A DNA stretch of 64,000 bases from positions 540,314,795 to 540,378,794 of the forward strand of contig CM022297.1 of assembly GCA_011799875.1 (NCBI GenBank), read 5' to 3'. Source of the DNA: Thinopyrum elongatum (taxonomy: Eukaryota; Streptophyta; Magnoliopsida; Poales; Poaceae). The position numbers were made by a program, and so were the translations under genes. This document shows, piece after piece, positions 1-10,661 of the stretch (positions are counted from its first letter, which is position 1; the number at the start of each line of letters is the position of its first letter). The notes under the pieces are model-generated. The model searched no databases. It was not told where the DNA came from and saw only the letters and a list, made by a program, of their open reading frames with translations.

Positions 1-2702
1 TGTCAGTCTTGAGCTTTTTATTGCCCCCCTTCTGTGGTGCTCCCTTATCTTCAGGAATGTTTGCCTTGCAAAAGGAAGAAACCAAACTTTTTACCACTTT
101 AGTAGGAACTTGAGAAGGATTTGCATGACAAGGTAAGCAGCTTTTATCCATGCAAGTTTTCTTTTTAAAACCTTGGTGCAGTTCTTGCAATCTATTGCTC
201 CTCCTTACCTCTGTTTCTACTAATGGCGGCTTGTCCTTTCTTTTCTTGTTGATGTGAGCAGCAGAGGTGGATGAAGCTGGGTTTCCCACCACAGATGCAA
301 CACTTGTAGGAGTTGCCACCTTGTTGTGGCTCATCATTCTGCAAGAGACAGGAGGGTGCTGTGAATTATCCTGGTTTATCAGGAATAGCAAAAGGTTTGA
401 GGATCTTGGCTTCAGAGCCTTGAACAATGTATTCCCAGACTTTAGATGTAACAAATTGCTTGGCCCATTCAAACTTTTCAGATGAAAGTAATGCAACTGA
501 TAAGAAATTTACCCATTCGATAGGTACTTGTATTACCTCTCTGCTATCTTCCTTGGGAGCAAAGTGTTCATGCCAAATCTTAGCTCCCTCTTCTCCCAGA
601 AGTTGCTCATCTGTGGGAAGTGTAGTCTCCAAGGTTCTTTCTTTAAAGACAGGGTCTGCATATGTATCTGACATCAGAGCCATACCTACTTGCAAATCAG
701 TGCAAGTATGATTATATATAGGATTAGGGAAACCAGGTGGAGCAGAAGTTTCAGATGTCTCACCTTCTAAAGGACCCTCTTGGTGTGCAGAATTGACAAA
801 ATGTTCTGCTGTCTGAAGATCAGAAATAGGAGCTGCTTGCTTAGCTACTACTTGTTGCTCTGGGATCATAGCTGACCTCTTTTCCTTTGTGTACTGGTCT
901 GCCATATCCAACTAAATGGGGTCCACAAACTCTGCAGATCTGTCTAGCTGATAGCTGGCCAAAATAGCTTCCAAGTTGTGATATATAGTTGCAAGAGGCA
1001 CTTCCACAGGAAGAGGATGGGGTGGTGGAAGAGGACCATCCTGTGCTAGTGGTGGAATTTGCTCCAGTGGCCCATCTTGTAAATTCAGGTCAGGGATCTC
1101 ATTGATAAGCTGTAAGGGACCATTGGCTGATTATGCTGATGGAACTGAGTGATATGAAGCTGCCAATGACAGTGTAATGTTGCTGTGTGGCTCTGCTAGC
1201 TACAAATTTTCCTGTATGACCAAAGCATCATGTTCCTATAATGGAGCCATCAGATCATTGAGTTATAGGAATTCTCCTGGGTGCATCTCCTGATCAATCA
1301 TATTTGCATCTTGTGGCAGTGCCCAGTGACCCCATCCAGGCAGCTCCTTATCTACTTCAATATCCCCCTCTTCTTCCTGAATGTGAGGCAAAGCAAGCTG
1401 CAACTGTAACTCAGGATTAACCTCATTCAGATCAGGGTGATTCTGCTCATCATTGTGTGCATGCAGTGGTAGAGGACCTATGAAGTGGTTATCCTGGTTA
1501 GGATGAAAATTGTTCTGTACTGGGACTGGGTGGGGATTTCCATCTGCAGGGATGGGGTCCTCATCTGGTGCCTCTGCACCTAGAATGTGCTGTTGCAATA
1601 TAACCACTGGGATTGTTTCTGAATCTGTCTGGAAATTAGTACCCTCCCCTATGACAATACTCGTTGGTATGTCCTTGAGTGCTTCCACTCTGACTTTAAT
1701 CAGTAAGCTGGCTCTAGTGCTTTTCACTCTATCCCATTGTAGCAGGATCCCAAAACTACTGACAGCATTACTAAGTTCGTGCATACATCTTCTATCAAAG
1801 GGAAAATCACATAGCAATAGCCACACATCTCTATTGAGGACAAACCTACGCCAGTTTAATCCCTCATTGTGTTTCTGGAAAACAAAGTGCACATCTGTGT
1901 ATGGATGGGGACCATTCTGAACCACATCATCTCTATCAAAAGAGCTGTTCAATCTCACATATGCCTGGCCGAACGGACAAGGTACAATTTCTGAAAAACC
2001 CATGCGCTTGACATCGGTGAGGAATTCAGAGACTACCTCTCTGATGTTGTTGAAGTGCACCGGCAGGTCTAGCATAGGAACGATAGTGACGATAGCCCAT
2101 TCCTCATGGGCGGGCTTCACTGCACCTGCCGCGATGCGCACTCTTGCCGGCCTACCGTCGACCACCACCGCTTGATGGCCCGCCGGGATGAATGGGGAGG
2201 GGTCAAAAGGGAAGGTGGCCATGACAGACAGAGCAGGTGGATTAGATGATGATGATGGATGGGCGAGGGGGAGATTGATATGCAATGGAGCGGCGCTGCT
2301 GGAAGTGGTGGAAGAATGCTGAGAGGCAGCGTAAAGACGGGCACCTACCGTAGGGGCGGCAAAACAAGGAAGGCAACCGGAGCTATTAGTGGCAAGAGCG
2401 CTAACAGGATGCTGATTGATTTGACTCAACGGGAAGGTGGCGGATTGCCTAGGAATAGCAGGAGTCGTAGTGGGCCAGCGATCGGACTGGGTGGTGTTGG
2501 GCTGAGAAATATGGGTGGGCTGAGATATAACGGCCTGTCTCTTAGAGTGGCAATCTTTAGCGATGTGTCCCCACCGTTTGCACGCATGGCACTTGATTCG
2601 GTTTGTGCAGTTGGGCCTTGAATGGCCGGAATCCAGACACCTAACACAGAAGGGTTCTACTCTTTTGTTCGACGCGATTTTGTACCACAGCAGAAAAGTC
2701 AA
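1..2702 (-). pseudogene. Zinc-knuckle (CCHC) Triticeae repeat-gene family, broken second exon
   Basis: Reads right to left. The first open segment (2702 to 1266, 479 codons) carries two CCHC-type zinc knuckles near its start (CVRCLDSGHSRPNC and CHACKRWGHIAKDC), then a proline/serine-rich linker and a region beginning around HFNNIREVV that I recognise from a highly repeated Triticeae family of unknown function. The same frame continues through five stops (lowest bases at 1263, 1236, 1200, 1131 and 912) into a second open segment ending at 366. A frameshift near 350-366 then restores a third open segment to base 1, with a basic motif RRSNRLQELHQGF typical of the C-terminus of this family. All five stops are TAA or TAG and could each arise from CAA or CAG by one C-to-T change. 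The N-terminal exon is absent here. The nucleic-acid-binding role is inferred from the knuckles; the family may be transposon-derived. The gene continues beyond the left edge. Confidence 0.75.
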
Positions 2703-2835
2703 ATACTTTTTTTGTAGTAAAAAGAATCATCCCATGATTTGCTTTTCTCGCTTTATGACTAACCCATATGATTGAATTATTATTGTAGAAGGTTTTTCTT
2801 GAGTGCAGGATAATGAGAAGAATATATGTGTATAC

Positions 2836-2883
2836 AAGGAGCATGCATGCGTTCCCGCAAAAAAAAAAAAGGAGCATGCATGC
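2836..2883 (+). mobile_element. 18-bp poly(A) retroposition scar with 15-bp target duplication
   Basis: The 15-mer AAGGAGCATGCATGC occurs at 2836-2850 and again at 2869-2883. Between the copies lie only GTTCCCGC and about ten A residues (2851-2868). A short sequence ending in poly(A) between direct repeats of this length is the signature of target-primed reverse transcription by LINE machinery, here truncated almost to the tail. The exact border between the A run and the right repeat is ambiguous by 1-2 bases. Confidence 0.6.
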
Positions 2884-4140
2884 ATATTCTTGTACGTGAT
2901 GCATGGCAAAAACAAAAGGAATGCCTACGTACTACAAGCATGCATTGAAGACCAGGTATAGCAGCAACGTGCACCTCTTTGCCTGTACGCTGCCGCCGCC
3001 ACGACCGGCACATACCACTACGTACAAAATACCCGGCCGGCAAGCACGCGTACACACCCGAATACCCGTACAACCAGTGGAAAAATAAAATAGAAATTGA
3101 CGAACTCCCGAGACAGGGTAAAAGTCACGCGTTTGGCAAATGGAATGACCCACTTGCCATTGACTTAAACCTAAGATATGGGTAAGCTGTACTTTGTTTT
3201 GCAGGAGTAGGCGTCAAGAAGAACAGCCGAAGGGATAAACATACGGTGAGGATCAGCATGCGCCGTGCAAATCTATTCCAAGAAAATCGGTAACGGTAGA
3301 ACGGCCGTGGCCCTGGCTACACATCGAAGACCAGCTATCCAGACCTCCTATAAATACACAGGCAAGGCCATTCGCAAAGGAGGAGGCAATATGGGGAGAA
3401 GAGGTATGCATCAAGACTGGAGAGACTCCCAGGAGGAGACGCGCCCGTGCGGCAGCGTCGATGGAGTTGGCATCTAGCCGGAGGAGACGTACATAAAAGT
3501 CGCTGCTGCGGCAGCGCCGAGATCGATCAGACGACGAGAAACGGTGGCGGCGCCCGGGATGACGACTTGAAGCTGCCCAATCCTTGCCGGCGCGTCGTCG
3601 CCTCCCTCTTCCTCCTATGTGTTGTTTCTTTGTCATTGTTTTACCAGGGTTCATGGGGAAACCGGCGTGTACGCAACAGGGCGAGAGAAGCACGCACGCT
3701 GAAGGCTGTCCAGATGCAGATACTTGGAGGCGGCCGCCGGGAGCAAGAAGGGCATAGGAGAGAAAGGCGGCGATCGGAACGAGGGCACTGTCACGGAGGA
3801 TGACGCTGGCCGGTCGGAGCTCGCCAATTATGCAGCCCACCACTGGCTACGTCGACACGCCATCACCCTCGTCGACAACGCCGACTCTCAGCCTCTTGTT
3901 CGCGCCGGACGCCGATGACCCGGAGATCGTCCACGACACAACCCACCACCGGCTACGTCCACGCGCCATCATCCCCGTCAAAGACGCCCAGCCCATGCAT
4001 GGCTACGCCGGAGTTCCTGCACTACCTCACCAACATCATCCTCGTGTGCCGCCTTCTATCTTGTCGCAGCTGGAGCACGCCACGACGCCGCCCACGGTCG
4101 ATGTCGTCAAGCCGGTGCCATGCAGGTGGACGGCACGGTG
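2884..4140. other. GC-rich intergenic DNA, no supported gene
   Basis: No coding region can be supported. Several medium open frames exist on both strands, but they overlap each other, follow GC content and show no recognisable domain. A TATA-like string TATAAATA lies at 3349-3356 with a GC-rich stretch downstream, so a decayed promoter is possible. Phrases such as 'agaagaacagccga' recur near 3216 and 4911, suggesting old local duplications. Confidence 0.4.
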
Positions 4141-4159
4141 GTCACCATCACTGCTCACG

Positions 4160-4660
4160 TCCACTTCATCATGATGGTGCCACGGAACAACAACGACACG
4201 GTGCTTGACATCGTGCAACCCGTCGTCTACTTCGTCACGCCGGAGGGATGCCGCTCAAGATGGTGACCCGGAGCCCGCCGTCGTAATCCATTCATCAACT
4301 TCATTGAGCCGGCGCCGGGAACGACAACGACACGGAGCTCGACATCGTGCAGCCCGTCGTCTACTTCGTCACGCCGGACGGATGCCGCTCAAGATGGTGA
4401 CCCGGAGCCCGCCGTCGCAATCCGTTCATCAACTTCATCAAGCCGGCGCCAGGAATGACAATGACACGGTGCTCGACATCGTGCAACCCGTCGTCTACTT
4501 CGTCACGCCGGAGGGATGCCGTTCAAGATGGTGACCCGGAGCCCGCTGTCGCCCAACGTTAATCAACTTCGTCAAGTAGGTGCCATGAAGCACGACGACA
4601 CGGGGCTCAACATCACGCAGCCCGTCCTGTACTTCGTCGCGCCGGCGAGATGCCATTCCA
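4160..4660. repeat. Tandem array, 134-bp unit, about 3.5-4 copies
   Basis: The anchor 'gacatcgtgc' or its variants starts at 4207, 4341, 4475 and 4609, exactly 134 bp apart each time. Each unit also contains 'cccgtcgtctacttcgtcac' and 'gatggtgacccggagcccgc'. The last unit is more diverged. Since 134 is not a multiple of three, the array is not selected as a coding repeat in one frame. No function is assigned. Confidence 0.85.
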
Positions 4661-5389
4661 GATGAGCCCCTCGGAGACGGCGTCCAGAGAACACGACAAC
4701 GGTGGTGACAGGGTGGAGGACGTGTAGAGGACGCCGATGCAGCGTCTCAGCAAAAGGAGTGCACCACGCCATGGAGATGAGCACCCCGGCAAGATGACGG
4801 CGTTCACTCGGGAGATGTTGCCATGGAAGGCATCCGCAGGGTGGTGCTGCAACTACACACAACCCAGGCAGCGGACGTGCCCGCGGCAGCAGCAGCACAC
4901 ACGCCTAGGAGAAGAACAGCCGAGAGAGACGCGCCCACGGCGGCGGCGTGTATGGCGGCTCGCTCGCGACGGTGCAAGTACCACATGCTAGAAGACCGGC
5001 GAGAGGACGCGGTGGCATTGACACCTGTCCGAGCTCGACGACGGCGACGACAACACACAGGAGGCCGTTGTTTATTAAGTCTAGCTAGCTCTTCAGATGG
5101 CTTGGAGAGTTGCACGAGGAAGGCAACGAACGCACGGCCGGAGAGGCAACTCGCGCACGCACACATCCATCACGCAACACCTCCAGCATCCATCCATCCA
5201 CCGCATCACATCCATCATCTATACACGCAAGACGACGCACGCACACACAACACATCAGGAGAAGGAGATCACATCAAGAGAACCCGGGCTCACTCGAGCA
5301 CCCCAGGCCGCCGGCGAGACGCACAGACCGGCCACGACGAGTACATGGAGACGAAGCTGATCTTTCCAGAGGGCCCATCATCCTCTTGA
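4661..5389. other. GC-rich spacer between two tandem arrays
   Basis: No gene is supported. Open frames here are low-complexity (Arg, His, Thr and Pro rich) and lack domains. There is a CA/CAT-rich patch near 5150-5260. Confidence 0.4.
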
Positions 5390-6010
5390 GTGTCGCGACC
5401 GAGGCGTGGTCGGCACTCGCCAACGACGCAGCCCGAGACCGGCCTTCATGTTCTTGGTACACAGGTATTTGATGATCAAGTCATGAAGTTCAGGTCGCGA
5501 CGCACAGGTTCTCGACGCACAGATTGCGACGAACAGGGCCACGGTGAACAGGTTCATCGTGAAGGAGACACAAGCGTACAGGTTTTGCATCATGCTCTTG
5601 GACGAGACGGCTTGTCGGAACCGGAGCTCGCTGACGACGCAGCCCGAGACTCGCCTTTCCCTTCATGGCGTACAGATTCTCGACGGAACCAGTGTCCGCA
5701 ACGACGCGGCCCACGACTGGCCCCTCCTTCATGAGGCGCACGTCCCCGACGGTAGGTCAATGGCGGAAAGATCACAGGCGTACAGGTTTTGCACCACGTT
5801 CTTGAAGGAGACGGTGTGGCGGAACTGGAGCTCGTTGACGGCGCAGCCCGAGACTCGCTTCTCCCTTCATGGCGTACATATCTTTGTCCAAACCGGAGTT
5901 TGCAATGACGCAGTACAAGACCGGTCCCCCCTTCAAGAGGCGCACCCACCGTGGCGAACAGGTCCTTGGCATACAGGTCCATGGCGTCGCCCGCGTACAG
6001 GTCACCCTTT
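5390..6010. repeat. Tandem array, about 204-211 bp unit, about 3 copies
   Basis: The anchor 'gcagcccgagac' starts at 5428, 5639 and 5843 (spacing 211 and 204), and 'gcgtacaggtttt' starts at 5574 and 5778 (204). The spacing of 204 is 68 codons, so open frames on both strands repeat in register: a minus-strand frame shows SLGLRRQRAPVP twice, and a plus-strand frame shows SSLT.QPETR twice. Which frame, if any, was ever expressed cannot be told. Confidence 0.75.
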
Positions 6011-7248
6011 GGCGTAGCACCAGCCCAAGGCGATGCGGCCTCTACAACGCCACCTTTCCATGGCCCCGTGAGGCGGCCCCCTTTATTTTGGCGGACCGCC
6101 GAATACTCGGCGTCTCGGCGTCTAGCCGAGACGAGGTGCCAACCACCCCGTCCACGCCAATGTGAGCGCGCCTCAGTTTTTACACTGACGCCGGTCTCCC
6201 TAAACCGTTACTCCCGCAAGGAGTAGCCCCTTGCATACCCCGACGAAGCTATTGGTCGTCGAGAAGTCCAAGCCGAGCGCGATCCATGCTACCCCAACAA
6301 CAACTCCTCCAACGCCGCCAAGACCGACGAGGCACGACGGCGAGGGCGAGCGCGGCCACCGCAAAGGCCACGCTACTTGCGATGCGTGTACCGACGAGGA
6401 CACGGGCTCTGCCGGCGCCCACACACACATCACCAGCATGGAGAACGTGAAGCAAAGACGACGAAGACGACCACACAGCTCAATCGGAGGTATCCCGCGG
6501 AGCAACCCGCGGGAGTAATTAACCGGGAGCCTTCCGAGGCCCCGGGAGCCAGGAGACCGCAATCGCCACAGTCAGGCTGGCCGCGCTAGTAGGCCACTGT
6601 GCGCACTTTTTCTTTATGGGATCCTGTAATTTTGTTTCTCCAATGAGATTAATAAAATACTCGTTTCCCGTAACTTTTTCTTTGTGTACTACGGTACACG
6701 GGCACGCCCGCATTTACTTTTTCCCTTTCCCGGCGCAAGAGAGAAATCCACTCCCCTCTTCCTATCTCATGGAGTTGAGATATTTTTCTCGTGTCAAGCA
6801 TCTTTGTCTGGGCCTCGGGCCCGAGTTTTGAACCCGATTGTTTCCCTCCCTGACATTAAACTCCGTGGATGGCTCTTGGCCATGATCACGTCTAATAGTA
6901 GTATTATCGGGAGAAACTGCCGCATTAATTTCCGAAAGAAAAGAATTTGATCTAGTGGGATAGCGAAAAACAGCAGGTGATGAAGAGCTTGAGCAAAGGA
7001 TTTTCTAGGGTGTGAGTTGAACACATGTGTCCAAGCATCTGCTTTTTCTTTTAGGTAGAGATCAAGCTCAGCCTCAGAATTAGGGTTCCACCCTGCCCCG
7101 CCCGAGAGCCCCGCCGTTGGCCACCCCGGCCACGGCGGCCACACGACCAACTCCCGCCGCTGTCCACTCCGGTAGCGGCAGCCACCAAACATAGTCCTCG
7201 CCGTCGGTCAATCCGGTAATAGCGACCACCGCATAGATCAGGATCACC
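6011..7248. other. Intergenic DNA upstream of the orphan exon
   Basis: No coding region is supported. A short hairpin-capable string CTCGGCGTCTAGCCGAG lies near 6115. The part from about 6600 is more AT-rich and could include the promoter of the exon starting at 7249, but no convincing TATA box position can be fixed. Confidence 0.35.
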
Positions 7249-7542
7249 ATGTCGCTGTCTTCCCTGAACTTCGAGAAAGGGCACGAGTTTGAGGAGGAGA
7301 TCTGGAGAGTCTGGGGAGTCCGCACCAACGCTGAAGCTGCTGATGCCACCAATGGCTTCCCTCTGGTGGTGGAATTCACAAGATCTAAGATCAAGCTCTC
7401 CACGCAGTCAGTGGCTACTATTCTCCTCTCCTGCTTTGGGGGTTATGCCTCCCGTTATCAGGTTGTAAAGCTTCAAAATTGGTCGTTCAAGTTCTGGGTT
7501 TCATCACAAGAAGTCGGTCTCACCATTATCAAAGGAGGTAAC
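7249..7542 (+). pseudogene. Orphan first exon of the zinc-knuckle repeat-gene family
   Basis: Opens with MSLSSLNFEKGHEFEEE and continues through a segment VEFTRSKIKLSTQSVATILL and KLQNWSFKFWVSSQEVGL, which matches my recollection of the N-terminal domain of the same Triticeae family whose second exon lies at 1-2702. The open frame formally ends at 7623, but the family pattern fades after about codon 98, where AAAGGAG is followed by GTAACA, a plausible splice donor at 7542/7543. No downstream exon on this strand is visible. It is therefore an isolated, probably nonfunctional exon. Its orientation is opposite to that of the broken second exon 4.5 kb to the left, so the two may be separate copies or products of a rearrangement. 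Confidence 0.6.
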
Positions 7543-7729
7543 ATATCTCTCCCAGAGTTCAATGTCAATTGCCACGGGACAGTCGTTTGCCAATCTTTTT
7601 TCTCAATGCAACAACATCCATAGGGCAACAAAGTAAAATCAATCACAAAGTGTGTGGCACATATAAAACCCCAACTCCCCTATTTAGAGATTAATAAGTT
7701 GAAGATATTGTATTCACACTTGCAACATA

Positions 7730-7811
7730 CTCCCTCCGTCCCATAATATAAGAGCGTATTTGACACTACATAAAGTGTAAAAAACGCTCTTATATTATGG
7801 GACGGAGGGAG
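7730..7811. mobile_element. Stowaway MITE, Thalos-like, 82 bp
   Basis: Left terminus CTCCCTCCGTCCCATAATAT and the perfect inverted copy on the right form an almost complete hairpin. TA dinucleotides flank both ends (7728-7729 and 7812-7813), as expected for Tc1/mariner-type insertion. Length and sequence fit the abundant Triticeae Thalos family. Non-autonomous; no ORF. Confidence 0.95.
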
Positions 7812-7813
7812 TA

Positions 7814-8949
7814 ATTGATTGGTTGGTTGATTGTTGGCATGTGCCATGAACGTACCTTGTATGAAAATCGTCATACGCGTAGTTGTGAACAGAAAGGGTC
7901 TGTTGGGCCTGCTATGGTTGCTCCAATGCTAAATGTTCATGGGTGGGTTTATCATGGCCGGGACTTAAACTGCAAACCATCCAGCTCGGTTGGCCAATCA
8001 GCTAACACGTTCTTCTAGGCTCACAGCTTGCTTGTCATCAATTAAGGGGCCGGCAACAAACGCATCGTCTGTGCCACTTTTTTTTTTTAAGTTGTGAACT
8101 TAGGGCTCCGATTCATTTAGAAAAGAACAAGAGAAATGCCCGGTTAATTTGCGGAAACATGGAGGAAAACAGCCATAAGATGTCCACAAGAAAGGGCGCC
8201 CTAGCTGACCTGGCTACCCACAGAACCCAAGCTCACCGCTGAGGATCGGTCATCATTGAGCTTGCCTACAATGTCATCATCATCACTTCTCCCCCGAGCA
8301 AGCAACTGCGCCTTCACCATAGACGACCCATCAAAACCCCTCCGAACAGATGACACACGAGAACCCTATTCGGTCTATGCCAAACGGTCGGCCAAACACG
8401 TCGAGGACAAGGAAGCTCAGGCTTTGGTCACGAGACTCACAGAAGAAAGAAGCACGCCTTGCAACAACATAGCTTGACTTTGTCCTTCAGCTGGCATTGT
8501 TTCCGTGCATCGCCCCGCAATGCTACAACTCCTACTTCATGCTCAAGAACGCGTCAAACGGTTGACATCGAAGGACATGCCACGACCCAGCTCCTCTTGC
8601 CACCACCATCATTGCCACACGAATGGCAACGCCACCAGATGGGAGACAACTGCTATGACATCCCTAACCGCACCACCGGCCGGTCAACTGCCTGTGCGCC
8701 CAACACTAATAGAGTATGAAAGGAATCGATGTCCTTCAAGGCGACACCTCGAAGGGGGAAGCAACATGGCACTGACGCAGTTGCCCGACCCACGTCGGAA
8801 TCTTAGGCTTTCACCCGAAGGACATGACATGGAGGTAGATCCCAAGTAGGAACTCCAAAACGACACCCCTGCCCCCCGCCCCCAACCCCATGGAGGAAGT
8901 GATGCCCGCAATGGTGGTAGATTATAGTTCGGACGGTGCTTAATAAGTA
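7814..8949. other. Intergenic DNA without a supported gene
   Basis: Contains a T10 run near 8078 and moderately GC-rich stretches from 8240 to 8900 with short overlapping open frames on both strands. No domain is recognisable. It reads like decayed repeat DNA. Confidence 0.4.
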
Positions 8950-9100
8950 CGACCTCCGTTCACAAATATAAGGTGTTCTAACTTTTCTCATAATTGAATA
9001 TATATAGACACGTTTTACTATGTTTGTTCCCTTACTTTAGTCTGTATGCAATTCATATTGAAATATCCATAACATCTTCTTTTGAACCACGCAGGAGGGC
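8950..9100. mobile_element. Degenerate Stowaway MITE, about 151 bp
   Basis: Begins CGACCTCCGTTCACAAATAT after TA and ends GAACCACGCAGGAGGG before TA (9101-9102). The interior phrases 'gacacgttttactatgtttg' and 'attcatattgaaatatcca' are typical of a common Triticeae Stowaway type. Both ends are mutated, so it is an old copy. Confidence 0.7.
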
Positions 9101-9107
9101 TACATGT

Positions 9108-9336
9108 ATTATATTAAAAGTGGGAGAAATACATAACCATCAGAGATGCACAAGAACAAGCGAGTTTAGCCAGAGCATAAGACACGATCTATCTAAAGTC
9201 AAGAGAAAACAACCCATCTTGCCCTGACCATCAAACTACCTACAAACAACAATGCCAACTTATGCAATATAAAACGACCTACACTTGCTTTAGCCCATTG
9301 CCTCGCATCCGTTTTAATTCGGTCAACGATTTTTCT

Positions 9337-9370
<34 letters not shown>

Positions 9371-9608
9371 GTGAGAATTTCACAAAGATCCTGCCATTTC
9401 TCTCCCTCCAGATGCTCCAAATTATTAATGGTAACGAAGTGTTCAGGGAATTCATCCTCGAATCATGAATTCTAGTTCTAGCCTCTTGCCACCAATCTCA
9501 GAGAAAAGGAGCATTTTGGGGAATGGCCTCACTCAGATTTTCCCAAAGAAGCGCCAAACTCCAAATGATGGTAAAGACACTGCAGCACCTCATGAATAGA
9601 TGATGCGC
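9108..9608 (-). pseudogene. L1-type LINE ORF2 C-terminal remnant, split by a homopolymer
   Basis: On the minus strand, from about 9500 downward, the translation includes WWQEARTR and IIWSIWRERNGRIF, the pattern found near the C-terminus of plant L1-like reverse transcriptase proteins (zf-RVT region). A 33-base C run on this strand (9337-9369) interrupts it. After the run, a frame with RKIVDRIKTDARQWAKA continues in the style of the same domain. Upstream catalytic domains are absent, so it is a 5'-truncated dead copy. Boundaries are approximate. Confidence 0.7.
9337..9369 (+). repeat. G33 homopolymer
   Basis: Thirty-three consecutive G residues on the plus strand, inside a LINE remnant. Such tracts expand easily and are also error-prone in sequencing, so the exact length should be treated with care. 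It could fold as G-quadruplexes. Confidence 0.95.
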
Positions 9609-9611
9609 TGA

Positions 9612-9965
9612 TTCCTATGCATTACTTTGGGCTATATGGAACTATCGGAATGACATCATATTTAACAGACAAACTATCACAATTTTTTTGCAGGTAATCT
9701 TCCAGGTGTCTGCTTGGATCCGTACGTGGTCGTTACTCAGCCATGTGGATCAAAGGGAGCTTATGGCCTATGGGTGCAAGAGGTGTCTTACCCTATTTTC
9801 CCCGATTGTGGCAATTTTTTTTACATTTTTCTGCGGATTTGTTTGAGACCTTGTTCTGAACTTCGTACTTTGTGGCTACTTTCATTAATAAAATGGCTAT
9901 ATGCATCGCGTGTTGCAGAGGCCGGGGTAATCCTCCTTTTCAAAGAAAGAAAAGAAAAAAACATT
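9612..9965 (+). mobile_element. 5'-truncated L1-type LINE tail
   Basis: Encodes ALLWAIWNYRNDIIFN and continues open for about 70 codons to a stop near 9844, the C-terminal tail of a plant L1 ORF2. The 3' UTR ends with GCAGAGGCCGGGGTAATCC and an A/G-rich tail at about 9945-9965. The same ending, inverted, closes the LINE at 40,720 and the 58-bp scar at 54,474. No target duplication could be found, so the left border is approximate. Confidence 0.75.
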
Positions 9966-10338
9966 TAACCAATGCAAGGAAATGTGCTTTATAAACAGAA
10001 TAACAACATGCATGCAGGCATTTTGTGGATGGAGCTCAATATCCAAACCAGGAGACACATACACACATGATCAACGGTGCAATAACCAGTACAACATGCA
10101 CTGCTAGAAAATGTTGGCTAGATTCATCAATTATTTAACCTGCGGCCATTTCCGTCAGTCCATCATGCATGCATCTCCTATATAATTATCCCCAATCTTG
10201 CAAAACAACATAGTCTAATAATGGTTGATTAATATATAGCACTAGCTAGCAGTGAGCGTCTTTATTCGCACGTAGATCTTCATCAGCACAGCCGCGTGCA
10301 TGACATGGTACATCCTCCAGCGCGAAGCAGCGCACGTC
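9966..10338. other. Short intergenic stretch
   Basis: AT-rich, no open frame of note. It lies 3' of the MADS fragment on its coding strand and could include its former 3' end. Confidence 0.35.
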
Positions 10339-10661
10339 TCAGCGATGTAATTCGCCCAGCTGTTGGTTCAGTAGCTCGTCCTGCATCCATCAACACAAGG
10401 AGGAACAGAAGCGTGAACCCTTGCATGTGATGTGACCAGTGAGATTTATCAACGCAGCTGAATTAATGTGTAAAGGGTACTCCGATCCGATCGTACCTTT
10501 CTTTGACGGACTTTTCCCAGTGCCGACTCGACCTGCTGCTCAAGATCGTGGAGCTCCGTGACCCCAGATGGCAGATCTTGCCCGGTCTGCCTCCTCAGGC
10601 TGGCCTCGAGATGGCCAATCTCCTGCCTCAACCTTGCCACATCCACCAACACTTGCTGTTG
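10339..10661 (-). pseudogene. MADS-box gene fragment (K-domain exons)
   Basis: Minus strand. One exon (10661-10497, 55 codons) is bounded by a CAG acceptor and AAAG/GTAC donor. It encodes a coiled-coil K-box pattern with LRQEIGHLEASLRRQTGQDL followed by LHDLEQQVESALGKVRQRK. After a 116-bp intron the next exon (10380-10339) encodes DELLNQQLGELHR and then TGA, where family members continue with a C-terminal region. K-boxes mediate dimerisation and tetramerisation of MIKC MADS transcription factors. The wording is closest to B-sister or related types, but subclass is uncertain. No MADS DNA-binding exon was found upstream; a candidate TIR element begins at 10,851. Probably a relic or a partial duplicate. 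Confidence 0.7.

Noticed and set aside
3253..3843. Minus-strand open frame of 196 codons
   Set aside because: GC-driven frame overlapping others on the opposite strand; no domain, no splice or promoter logic.
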